64,000 nt of DNA, from the NCBI GenBank assembly GCA_030760725.1, contig JASWHV010000004.1, forward strand, positions 55,519,136-55,583,135, in the 5' to 3' direction. Position 1 is the stretch's first letter; each line of letters begins with the position of its first letter. Position numbers and translations under genes: made by a program. A model generated the notes under the pieces. It was not told where the DNA came from. It worked only from the letters and a program-made list of their open reading frames with translations, and did not search any database. Shown here in pieces: positions 44,501 to 55,655 of this stretch. This DNA is from Neostapfia colusana. Taxonomy: Eukaryota > Streptophyta > Magnoliopsida > Poales > Poaceae.

Positions 44501-45317
44501 CGACGTGCGTGATGGTTGCTGCAGGCAACATCGAGTATGGGCGTACATGACAGGTTATTCGGGTAACCCTGCAGGTGTAAATTGATTATAATCGCCGTCC
44601 CTCGCGGTCAGTGAGTACCACTTGTTCACTGTACCGTGACGTAGAAAGAACAGACTAGATACATGTTAAAAGTTTGCTGATTTGAAAGACATACTTTGCT
44701 TGTTAATGCCTTGTTGTAGTTTAGAGCTAATTAAAGTTCTTTTCAACTTTGGGCAAAGTACATGAGAGAAATGCGTTTCTTGTTTGATTGCGGCTCTCTC
44801 ATGTGCCTTAGCATAAGGTTCTCCACAACCTGCTGCTAAAACTTGAAAGTAAGGTTCCATTAATTAGGCGAGTCCTTTGCAACTTATTTTACCTCATGCA
44901 CCGTAAACCATTCATGTAGAAGTTTCATGTATAGGAGAGACGGGTCAGTCTTGCTGAGCCATCGTGCTCACTGCTTGTGTTTGAAGCTTTTGCAGGGGTT
45001 TATGAGGAACGGACTCCAGAGGAGGGGACGTAACCCCAGGAGGGGAACCCCGTTGAGTGGGAGTCGTGCGCGCCGCCGTGTTAGTCTGTGTGCGTGCTAG
45101 CGGGGACACGTTCACGGGCTGAACGTGAACTCGATGCGTAGTCTACGCCCGTGAGTGTAGACTGAACATATTTTGTTGTAAAAGTGTTCATAAACCTGTT
45201 TATGTAATAAAACTTTACTTCTGCTTTGTATCTTTGATGTGCGTTATCCGGTGCTGTGCAACGCAGCACCCCTCAGCGTGATCCTGGCTCGACAAGGCCG
45301 TTGGGGCCGTGTCAGCA
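41585..45317 (+). repeat. 5' LTR of element D, second part
   Basis: Resumes the LTR after the copia insertion and matches 52980-55645, then continues to GTGTCAGCA at 45317, next to the primer site. With the first part the LTR is about 4.07 kb. It holds the 81-bp block (43820), the hairpin (45107-45127) and AATAAA (45206-45211). The GC-rich centre (41880-43080) gives many spurious ORFs. Confidence 0.9.
43820..43900 (+). other. 81-bp exon-like block in the LTR, copy 3
   Basis: Bounded by ATGTAG on the left and GCAAGC on the right. Open, reading VAKVEEEPEVIDFVTPEEQ and LAYDQEQQ. Confidence 0.4.
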
Positions 45318-45329
45318 TGGTATCAGAGC
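45318..45329 (+). promoter_or_regulatory. Primer-binding site of element D
   Basis: TGGTATCAGAGC directly after the LTR end GTCAGCA. Confidence 0.94.
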
Positions 45330-46812
45330 TCGCTTGAGGTTTAACGCACTACAAATGTCATCTTTTTCAAAAATTCGGTGTGCAACAAGTTAGTAGCCCA
45401 TATAAGGATGTTATTAGTGTATAGAAAGTGGCATACTAACCTATTTGCTTATGTCGGAAAATCGTGCATCTCGGGAAGCTTTGTGTCTTGGGGGGTGCGC
45501 ATAAGCGCTGTCCACCAGTGCGCACAAGCTGAAGGGTGGAGCCCCACAGGTGGCAGGTCACCCGACCCGCTTTAATATCCTCTACGACTCTTCATGTCAT
45601 TTGGGGTATTCGAACAACGTCTGTCCCTGGCATGCTTTGGGCAATTTGGGAGACCAGGTCACGTGGTCAGTAACGTGAACACGTAGCTCAAGGTGTGTTT
45701 GGCTTGAGAACATCCGGGCGAGTGATGACGGCCAGGTGTACGAACTGTATGGATACCGGGCTCGGTGTGCAGCCGAGTCTGACGATTGTTTGAGTTATCT
45801 GCAGGTAGTCTAACCATGAAATAGTAGACGTGTAGCATCCGTGTGCGAGTCTAGTTTAGTGCCACTGAACTAACGAAGCCGGCTAAGTCCGGTATAGGTT
45901 TTTCTTTGTGAGGACGTAGTACCGACATGATCTGGTGACAGATCGACGTCACACCCCACTAAATGAGCAACTGCATTGTAAAACTTGAAAGTTTTAATCC
46001 ATAGCACTAAAACTTTATGAAACTCCTTCCCTTAATCAGGATATTCAATGTTAATAAGTTTTCAACTTATAGGATACTAAGGACAGAGTCCCCTGTTTTC
46101 AGCTGAAATGAAGCTGAAGTTAATCAGAGGTTACATGTTGAGTTCTTTCGAGGTTGGGGTCATACGATACATTTCTGGAAATCTTTGGAAGATCTTTACA
46201 ACTTTTCTGTTGATGTCAAGAGATGTTTCACCCCCTAACCAATCGAAAAATGCAGTAGAGTTGAAACTGTCCAGAAAACAGGGCAGAGCAAACACTCTCT
46301 GTAACTCTCTGTAAATTAAGCATAACTTACTGCATGAATATCCAAAAATAGAAAATGAGGTATTTTTAAAAAGTTAATGAGATGGGTTACAACTTTGTTA
46401 CACAAACTTTTGTCAGATTTGGAGTAGAATTAACTGGATATCTTGTATCAAATCAGTACCTCAAGCAGGGAGGTGCTGTCCAATTTTCTCCAGAAATCCT
46501 GTTAAATTTAACATCTCATAACTTTCGAACCAGGACAGATCTTAGGCCAAGCAAATACTTTCTGGAAATCTATTGAAGTTAGCTTTAAGTTTTATGTTGA
46601 GCTCGAATTTGTTTTGCCTTTAGTATGGTCTAAATCAGGTTGAAATGGAAACTGGTCAGAGTTGTCATATTGGACAGCAGACCAGCAATCAAATTTGTTC
46701 TAAGTTTGATTGTGTTTCCATGTTGTATGAGTTCAATGACATGTTTTAAGTTATAACTCAATGGTTTACTGTTCAAATAAATATTTGACATTTCTCAAAT
46801 ATGTTTTTACAG
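45330..46812 (+). other. Leader of element D
   Basis: About 1.5 kb of untranslated sequence homologous to 26712-28199. It ends TTTTTACAG before the ORF0 ATG. I see no gene. Confidence 0.65.
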
Positions 46813-47774
46813 ATGACAGCAGATAGACAATTGGAGAACGGGTGGGTGGTGTTCCACTGTTCTCACCGCAGCGGTTATCCGGAAGTGTTGAAGCAAATGC
46901 TTCAATATTTCGGGTACGTCGAGATGCCACAATATCTCGCCAAGGAAGAAGGCGAGGAGGGGAACAAGACGTGGATGATCCATGTCGAAGTTCCTGCAGG
47001 ACCTACGCCACCCAGTTGGGCGCCATTCACCGTTACGGTGAGAGGTAGATAACCGGAGGGAATGTGGCAAGTGGCAGCCCATGACACCATGTCACGTTTC
47101 TGCGAACTACACGTGAGAGCTATGAAGGGCACTCCATATGCACTCGTTCTGGTGGAGGGACGGACTAATCATGTGTGGGAAGGGAGGTACATAGAGGCAA
47201 CAGATCCGGGTTGCCCAAGGTACAACCCCGCGGAGGTGAACCTCAGCCTCCAGATAAGGGCGGGAAAGGCCGTGATGGACAGCCAAGCTGTCCATATGGA
47301 ATGTCTCGCCATGAAGCTCAAGGAGAGCAACAGCCGTGGATATCATTTTGAGAGTGCTCACAGCGCACTCCGCAATGTTCTCCTTCTGACGATTAAGCGA
47401 CTGAACGAACAATATAATCAGTTGCATCATCTGAAGAAGGTGAAGAAGAAAAGCTGTGTCGACATCACGGTTTTGCAACAACAGGTGCAGGCTATGACCC
47501 AGAAGAACGAGGTCCTTACTCAAGAGCGGGACGACGCTATTGAGGAGGAGCAAGGCTGGGAAGAGGACTACAACCAAGCCATGGACGAGGTGCACGCGTT
47601 GCATGACCTCGTACCTCCAGTAATGGGCATACCGGTGGTACGTGCCGTACCCGTGGTCTTGGGTCTTCCGGCAATGGGGGAACCCAAACCGGAAGAGGAG
47701 GTCATGGACCCAGAGCCACCAGCAGAGGTACCGAGGAGGATGACCCGCAGGAGGTTGAGTTCTACTCCGAGTAG
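46813..47774 (+). pseudogene. ORF0 of element D
   Basis: Start ATG 46813 (MTADRQLENGWVVFHC). Same architecture as in copy C: N-terminal domain with WMIHVEVPAGPTPPSW, coiled coil (ALQQQ-type heptads; MTQKNEVLTQERDDAIEEEQ), hydrophobic segment PVVRAVPVVLGLPAMGEP and acidic tail ending at the TAG at 47772-47774. Two breaks: CAA-to-TAA at 47050-47052 and a one-base deletion near 47730 that shifts the tail into a basic frame. Function unknown. It lies 272 bp before gag. Confidence 0.75.
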
Positions 47775-48046
47775 GAGGTTACCGTTGCCAAGTAGAGCAG
47801 CTAGGGTGATGTAACCCAAACTTTTGTAATAGGTGACATGTCTTGTAGACAGTAGTGTATGTATCGGTAGTGACGACATGAGCACGACTTCTCGGAGACC
47901 AAGACTAATGTATCTTGTATAAAGTCTATGCTTTATAAATATATGTGAATGTTGTGCAAATTATTCATGCGTCACTTCAATACCTACTGTTTAATATGGA
48001 ATTTTAAGTATGGCATGTGCTGTTCGCTGCTGTTTTGAATTTCAAA
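47775..48046 (+). other. ORF0-gag spacer of element D
   Basis: Homologous to the other spacers. The splice-acceptor-like AG before gag is changed to AA here (TTTCAAAATG). Confidence 0.5.
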
Positions 48047-51000
48047 ATGACTCGTGTTCGTGCCAACCCGGACGTTGGAGGTTCTAGTCAGGAGGGAGAG
48101 ACCTCCCAACAGCCTCCCGAGCACTCCTCAGGATAGTAACAGCAGCAACAGCAACAGCAACAACCGCCACCACCACCGCCAACAGTTACTTTGGCTGACA
48201 TTGTGGCAGCAATGGAGGGCTCTCATCAGCAGCACACGGAGTTGCTGCAAACCCTCATTGCGAATACGTCTCGACCGGAGAGACGTCAAGATCGTGAGAA
48301 GCGCCAACAGAGCTCCTACTCCGATTTTCTGGCTACTCATCCCCTGGTATTTTCAAGGGCAGATGAACCCCTCGATGTGGACAACTGGCTCCACACGATG
48401 GAGATGAAGTTCGGGCTGCTCCAAGTGAGTGAGCTGCACAAGACTCAGTTCACGGTCCAACAGCTCCAAGGATCCGCGAGCGCTTGGTGGGTGAACTACT
48501 GTGCTTCGCAGCCCACCGAGCGAATTATGACCTGGGCGGAATTCCGGGCAGCCTTCAGGGCCTATCACATACCGCCGGGTCTCATGAAGAGGAAGACACA
48601 GGAGTTCTTACGCCTGCAGCAAGGGAGCTGGAACACGCTGGAATACTCCAGGGCGTTCGATGATCTTGCGCTCTACGCTTCGTATTACACCGATACCGAT
48701 GAGAAGCGGCGCGATCATTTGTACCAGGGGCTTAACCCGCTCCTGAAGGACAAGCTGGCAATGTTCAATCGCGGCAGCCTCAACGATATAATTGATGCTG
48801 CGATTGTCCAGGAGGACTCCGGCAAGGAGTTAGCGGCGACGGAAAGGAAGCAAAGCACGCCGCAAAGCAGCGGAGAAGGAGGTGGTCCTTCTTGAAAATA
48901 CCGGATGGTGAATCACCCACCATCGGGTCCATGCTGGCAGCCACCACAGAGGCCGATGCCATTCCACAGTCGGCCATATTCTCCACTGGCATTCAGGCCG
49001 GCACTGCCAGTACCACCTCCGCAGCAACAACAGCAGCAGCGGGCGATGCCGCGTGTGTATGCACCTCAGCAGCGCATGATGGGCTTTCGTCCCCCAAGCA
49101 CCGGCCAAGTAGCAGCCACATGCTACAAATGTGGTCGTCTAGGACACTTCGCCAACATTTGTCCTGAGAGGCAAGGCGGCAGAGTTGCACCGCAACTTCC
49201 GGGGAGGAATCAGCCCCGAACCCTACTAATGCGTGGCGGGCAAACCCTAGGGCTGGCACCGTCCACCAACTTGCCATAGAGGACGTGCCGGAGGGTGAAC
49301 CAACCCTTGCGGGTATGTTCCAACTCCACCAGCATCCGCTATAGTATTATTTGATTCTGGCGCCATGCATAGCTTCATTAGCCAAGCTTTTAGTGCTAAA
49401 TACAGCTTGCAAATACTACCCACCGATAGTCCGTACTTGATTTGTTCACCGGGTGGGAAAATTTCAGCAAGCATGATGGTTCCAAAAGCGCCATTATGCT
49501 TAGAGGGTAGAGTATACCCTACGTCTCTCATAGTTCTAGAGGGACAAAAGGTCGATTCATCTTAGGGATGTCGTGGTTAACCCGCCATGGCGCTGTTTTG
49601 GACATCGTCCTCCGAGTTGTGCACTTGAACTCAGAAGTGCACGAATCTCACTCCTTATTTCTGGACAGTCCAGAAATAAAACTTCCAAGTGTGTATCAAT
49701 CCACAACCATCAGATAGGAAGACATTCCAGTAGTCCGTGAGTTCCCTGACGTTTTCCCAAATGATTTGCCTGGGATGCCGCCTGACCGAGAGGTGGAGTT
49801 CAAGATTGAACTTGCACCGGGAACCATGCCAATATCCCGAAGTCCGTACAAGATGGCGCCCAAGGAATTGGCTGAACTGAAGACGCAGTTAATGGACCTG
49901 CTGGAGAAGGGTTTTATTAGGCTGAGCTCCTCGCCATGGGGCTGTTCGGCATTATTCGTGAAGAAGAAAGATGAGACGTTGCGGCTTTTCGTGGACTATC
50001 GTCCACTAAACGCCATAACCATCAAGAACAAGTACTCGTTGCCACGGATCGACATGTTGTTTGATCAGTTGGTCGAAGCAAAGATCTTTTCCAAGATGGA
50101 CTTAAGATCTGGGTACCACCAGATTAAAATACGGGCTGAGGATATTCCGAAGACGGCTTTCTCGACGAGGTACGGGCTTTATGAGTACCTGGTCATGTCC
50201 TTCGGCCTCACCAACGCTCCAGCTCACTTCATGTATTTGATGAACTCGGTATTCATGCCAGAGCTGGATAAGTTTGTCGTGGTCTTCATCGACGACATAT
50301 TGGTATATTCCAAGTTGGAGGAAGAACACAAGAAGCATCTGCGTATAGTCTTGCAACGGCTGCGGGATCACAAGCTATATGCGAAATTCAGCAAGTGCGA
50401 ATTCTAGATATCGCAAGTGCCTTTTTTCGGGCATATTATGTCAGCGGAGGGCATCGCTGTAGACCCAAGTAAAATCACACAAGTGCTGAATTGGATGTCC
50501 CCGAGAACTGTTCACGAGGTACGGAGTTTCCTCGGACTCACGGGATATTATCAGAGGTTCATTCCGAACTTCTCGAAGATTGCCAAGCCTATGACAGAGC
50601 TGTTAAAAATGGCTACCAAATATGTTTGGAGTCCAGCATGTGAAGAAGCGTTCAAGGCATTAGTGAAGCACCTAACGTCAGCACCGGTTTTGGCGCAGCC
50701 AGACACAAAAAAACTGTTCGATGCGTACTGCGATGCATCCGGCATTGGGCAAGGATGTGTGCTGATGCAAGACCGAAGAGTGGTCACGTAAGGATCACGG
50801 CAGCTCAGAAACCACGAGCAGAATTATCCAACTCATGACTTGGAGCTCGCTGCCGTGGTGCTCACACTAAAAATGTGGAGGCACTACCTACTCGGTAACC
50901 TCGTGCATTTATATACCGACCACAAAAGCCTCAAGTACATATTCACTCAGAAGGAGTTGAACATGAGGCAGCGATGATGGTTAGAATTGATAAAGGATTA

Positions 51001-52644
51001 CAAAATAGAGATCCATTATCAGCCCGGCAAGGCAAACATAGTGGTGGATGCGCTGAGTCGCTAGTCACACGTCAACAATCTGGCCATCACACCGTTGGAA
51101 GAGAGCGAGCCACCATTACATGTGATTCCGCATGGAGCTCTCTACAACTTACCTTTGATCCCCACCATCCGTGAAGAGATAGCGGCTGCTCAGAAACATG
51201 ACAAGGGCATGTCGCATTTGCGGAGACGTATAGACAGCGGGGAGCTGAAATGTTTCCGGAAAGATGGAGACGGCGTCCTATGGTTCAAGGACCGGATTTG
51301 TCATACCCTGTAACCCGGAGTTACGGAAGAAAATCTTTGATGAGGCTCACTTGTCAAAGTTTTCTATTCACCCCGGCAGCATCAAAATGTATAAAGAACT
51401 CAGAAGCAAGTTTTGGTGGACACGGATGAAGCGGGAGATCGCAAAGTACGTGTCCCAGTGTGATACATGTCGAAGGGTGAAGGCAGACCACATGAGAAAA
51501 CCACGACTGCTACAACCACTGGGCATTCCTGCCTGGAAGTGGGAGGTTGTGAGCATGGACTTCATCGTCGGTTTACCCACTACTTTTCAGAAGAATGATT
51601 CTGTGTGGGTGATCGTCGACCGGCTCACAAAGTTGCCCATTTCATCTTGGTCAATACCAACTACAACGCCAACATGTATGCTGAATTGTACATCTCACGG
51701 ATCCTATGGTTATACGGCGTACCCCGCACCATCATATTGGATCGGGCACTTTATTTGTGTCCGATTTTTGGGAGTTGCTACACGCTGCGTTGGGGACGAA
51801 GCTGATCCGTAGTTCAGCGTACCACCCGCAGACGGATGGGCAAACCGAGCGGGTGAACCAAATTTTAGAAGATATGCTACGAGCTTGCGCTATCAACCAC
51901 GGTAAGAATTAGGATGATCACTTACCGTTGGCCGAGTTCTCGTACAACAATGGTAACCAAGCCAGCATCAAGATGGCGCCTTACGAGGCGCTATACGGAA
52001 GAAAATGCCGCACACCACTGAATTGTCAACCTTCGGGATTAATATTGTCAACAACGCGGAGGAAAAGGTTCGGCTGATTCAATCGAACCTAAAAAGCCGC
52101 CCAATCCCGACAAAAACAATATGCGGACCGGAGAAGACGCCCATTACAGTTCGAAGTCGAGGATCACATATATCTACGTGTGTCTCCAATGAAGGGCATG
52201 AACAGATTCGGGGTGAGAGGAAAGTTGGCACCCCGATTCATCGGTCCATTTCAGATTACTGAAAGATGTGGATCGGTAGCATACTGGCTGAATTTACCAG
52301 AAGCACTCTCCAGTATGCACGAAGTATTTCACATCTCGCAGCTGAGGAAGTGTCTCAAGCTATCAGCTAACATTCAGCTGGAAGATATAGCAGAACTGAA
52401 ACCGGATCTCACGTATCGGGAGGAGCCGGTTCAGATTATTGATGAAAAGGCCCGAACCACACGCAACCGTATGTTGTGGTTCTACAAAGTGCTATGGAGT
52501 AATCACTCCATAGATGAAGCGACATGGGAGAGCAAAGGATTTCTTCGCACTAACTACCCCGACTTTTCACGTCGCATATATGGTAATTTTCCACCGTCCA
52601 CTCTCTCATTTTCACCTTATAATCTCGGGACAAGATTCTTTTAA
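48047..52644 (+). pseudogene. gag-pol of element D
   Basis: Start ATG 48047 (MTRVRANPDVGG). Gag has LQGSASAWWVNYC and the intact knuckle CYKCGRLGHFANIC (49121-49162). The protease motif is FDSGAMHSFIS (about 49348). RT has LRLFVDYRPLNAITI and FIDDILVYSK (about 50284). RNase H has AYCDASGIGQG and TDHKSLKYIF. Integrase has CDTCRRVKADH and YHPQTDGQTERV; its middle is broken by single-base losses near 51625 and 51745 and a deletion of about 20 bp near 52027. The chromodomain-like tail has VLWSNHSIDEATWES. Stops include TAG TAA at 48134-48139, TGA 48893 and TAG 50405. The last frame runs to a TAA inside the polypurine tract. Confidence 0.9.
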
Positions 52645-52655
52645 GGGGGGAGGAA
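52640..52655 (+). promoter_or_regulatory. Polypurine tract of element D
   Basis: TTTAAGGGGGGAGGAA immediately before the LTR TG at 52656. Confidence 0.92.
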
Positions 52656-55651
52656 TGTAAGAGCCTAAGTTTTGGGCACATATTCAAAGTGTTCATCACC
52701 ACACACACACTTCATTTGAAGAAACTTGATGAATACATTGGAAGAGCAAGTAAACACCATCAACATGTTCATTAGAGAATAAACTCACAAAATGAAAAAG
52801 TGGCATTTCCCACATGGATCATGTAGGGGATGGGCATATGAAAAACTGCTACACCTTTCTAGGAATGTCCATGCAAAATTTCACCCAAATCCAAAACCTT
52901 CTGAGGTCTTTTTGGGTATAACTAGAAAGAGGGTAGTTTGAACTCAAATTCAAATTACTTCCATCCCATGAATTCAAAAGTGGGAGGCATATTCTTACTC
53001 AGCACATTTTTGTGAGATCACACACCAATTTTCAGTCCATTTGGAGTTGATCTTGACATGAGCTAAGTTTAGCAAATTCAAACTTTATTTGAATTTCAAA
53101 CTGCATATAAGCTGAAGTTTAGTCAAACACTTCACAATTTGAATTCTATCAATTCTAAATGAGCATGTGGTAGATAATTTAAATCCTAGAGGGTATTAGA
53201 GGGATTACTGTTTGGAACAGTAGAGGAAAGTTAATTTCAGAGGTTAAAACTCAGGTGGGACCCACCTGTCAGCTTCACAGATCACAGAACCGACTGAGGC
53301 ACCGAGTGCTTGGGTCTCGGGCTCCCGCCGCGGTCGTCACCGCGCCAAGCTAGCGAGGCCAGAAGCTGCTTGCCGCCCAAGCCGCTGAACCGCCTCTCTG
53401 GTCCCTTATCTATGCACCCGAGCCATCCCCGTTGCCTCTCGCCGCTGTCCCGACGTGCTCTCACCCAGAAAATTGAAATATCTCGCCGTTCGACTGAGCT
53501 CTCAGTCCCTCGTCGCCCGGCTGACCCTGTGGTTGTCACGGCGATCTGAGACCATAACCGAGTGTGCCGAGTCTTCCTTGACGTCCTTGCGCCGGTTTCA
53601 GACCCTGATCAACCCTCCTCGAGCTCCACTGCGACGTTCTTCCGTTCCTCAGTTCAACCCGAGCCGCCGTCACGGGGATGACCCGTCCGGCCACCACAGC
53701 CCATCGTTCTCCTAGCTGTGAATAGCATAAAGGTTTGCCTTCAGTCCCTCTTTCGTTACCGCAAGCCCCGGTGGCGTGACATAAACTACCCACGCCGGAA
53801 TTTCACGATTTTGCGACGGTATACAAAAGGGATGCCTGGACCGATTTGCAAAATTCATAATACACACCATACCACTCATCCTCTCATGAAGGGAAGCACT
53901 TCTAGGTGTCCGTACGAGTCCATAGAAGCCGAATCCACGAAGAACTATTGGGGGAAACCACTGTTCTTCGAATTTAGGAGAATTCCCGATTTCCGGCCTA
54001 TGTCGCATGGTGACAACCCAGTACAGCCATTTCCGAGCTCCGTGAAGCTCATGTTGATCTTTCCTAGGGTCCACTGATGCTCGACGGCCTTTTGCTCAAT
54101 CGTTTGGGGTGCTAGGAAGGCCGACCGACACGGCCGAAGTTCTTCCGAAGCCACTGCTCGTCGCCGGCCGTGTTCCGGTGATTGTCATGATGAGGTGAGC
54201 CCAGCATCGTACTTTACGGATGGATTTAGGCAGAGGCGGCCAAAATCATGGAGCTTGGCGCACGGCAGAGGCCACCGGCGAGCTCTCCGGCGAGGGGTCA
54301 CGGCGGGCGAGCGCGGGAGGCCGGAGGTAGACGAAGTCCCCCGGTCCCACGTGTCAGCGGCCTATATTTTAAAACCGGGATTTGCTGTGGCACCAGATCG
54401 GGTGTGGCTGCGCACAAAAGATTCCGTAGCCCTGTGTGTCCACCGCTGAGAAGTTGACACGTAGCCCCGGTCCCACGCGCAGCGGTTTAAACTTTTCCCG
54501 ATTTTCAGATTTAGTTCAAACTTCAAACTCACATAACTTTGGCTAGAAAACTCCAAATCGAGTGAACCAAATTTTGTTGGATTCAGCTCTCTGAGTACTT
54601 CCCAGAAAATCAAGTTTCACTTCATTGAAATCTTTAGTTCTCCAGAATTAATTCTTGAAATTTTAAACTGTTTAGAATTTTAACTGGAGAACCCTTTGGA
54701 GAAATATTCTGAAATTTTGCTGGGATGTTCACCAAAATATCCCAGAGCTACCATAAAAATTTTCAGATCCATTTGAGGTCATTTGATCCACATAATCGTG
54801 TGATTAATAAAACTGTTCCAGAGAAAATAGAAAATGTCCAGAAACATTTTCAGAATTTCTCTGAAATTGTTTAGCTCATATCTTTAGCTAGGAAACTTCA
54901 AATTAAGTGAGACCAGCTCTATTAGAACCCTATAAAAATCTAGTTTTCAGAAAGTTATGGATTGCTCTATGAAAATTCCTAGAACACCCTAGGAGCTCCA
55001 ATTAAGGTCAAGTACATAATTATTTGTGGAGAGCACAAATGAGCTTTGCTGCAAATAAAACTTGGCCAAGTCTCTGTTTAAGTTGTAGCCAAACCATAGT
55101 AAAAATTTCAGAGTCATTGGGTCTGTCTAGTAAGACTTATAGTCTTCACAAATTTAAATTCAATTCAAATGCATTTAAATTGATACATATACATGTTATC
55201 TCATGTAGTCGCTAAGGTTGAGGAGGAACCCGAAGTCCTAGACTTCGTCACTCTGGAAGAGCAGCTAGCCTATGACCAAGAGCAGCAAGGCAAGCTCCGG
55301 TTTGCATTAACCTTTTTACAAAGTTTTATTGTTTTAAGAACTTACTTTGAGCACTCAATAAATTCTTGCATTAGAGTCTTGTTTGAAACCCAAATGCATA
55401 GCCAAGAAAACCCTGGGTTGGGATTTGGTTTGAAAACCTCGTTAGCTACTGCAATGCTAAGACAGTGTAGGATTCGGTACAAGTCGAGTAGTTGGAACTA
55501 CTCGCGAGAATAAGCTAGAGGCACATCGCTCGGGTAAAGATAGCAAATGAAACACATGGCAAGAAAAATGAGACCGAGTGGAGAGTAAGGGCAGCAGGAT
55601 TTTGGGGCCTGGGTGCTATAGCTCCGCTTGTGTCGATTGAGGACCGGGCCT
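52656..55651 (+). repeat. 3' LTR of element D, truncated
   Basis: Opens TGTAAGAGCC and matches LTR D5' to about 55645 (GATTGAGGACC). A few bases of LTR-like GGGCCT may follow after a small deletion. The last third of the LTR, with hairpin and poly(A) signal, is missing. Minus-strand LTR sequence of element E follows within ten bases. Confidence 0.88.
55209..55289 (+). other. 81-bp exon-like block in the LTR, copy 4
   Basis: Preceded by CATGTAG and followed by GCAAGC. Open, reading VAKVEEEPEVLDFVTLEEQ and LAYDQEQQ; an in-frame ATG lies at 55193. Confidence 0.4.
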
Positions 55652-55655
55652 ATAG
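55631..55655. other. Centre of the D/E inverted repeat
   Basis: GCTCCGCTTG at 55621-55630 is the exact inverse of CAAGCGGAGC at 55656-55665. The 25 bases between are LTR D sequence (to about 55645) plus a short filler with CTATAG, which also occurs in both arms. From here the two arms diverge outward as copies of the same element. Confidence 0.9.

Larger units (their letters stand above)
31549..55651 (+). mobile_element. Ty3-gypsy element D (same family as A), with nested copia
   Basis: 5' LTR 31549-31880 plus 41585-45317, primer site 45318, leader, ORF0 46813-47774, gag-pol 48047-52644, polypurine tract, and 3' LTR from 52656, truncated at about 55645-55651. The LTR is a subfamily distinct from A: it starts TGTAAG(G/A)GCC but has a different central GC-rich part. 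The 5' end reads CGTAAGGG, so the terminal TG is mutated. No target duplication can be found because the right end is joined to element E. Confidence 0.87.
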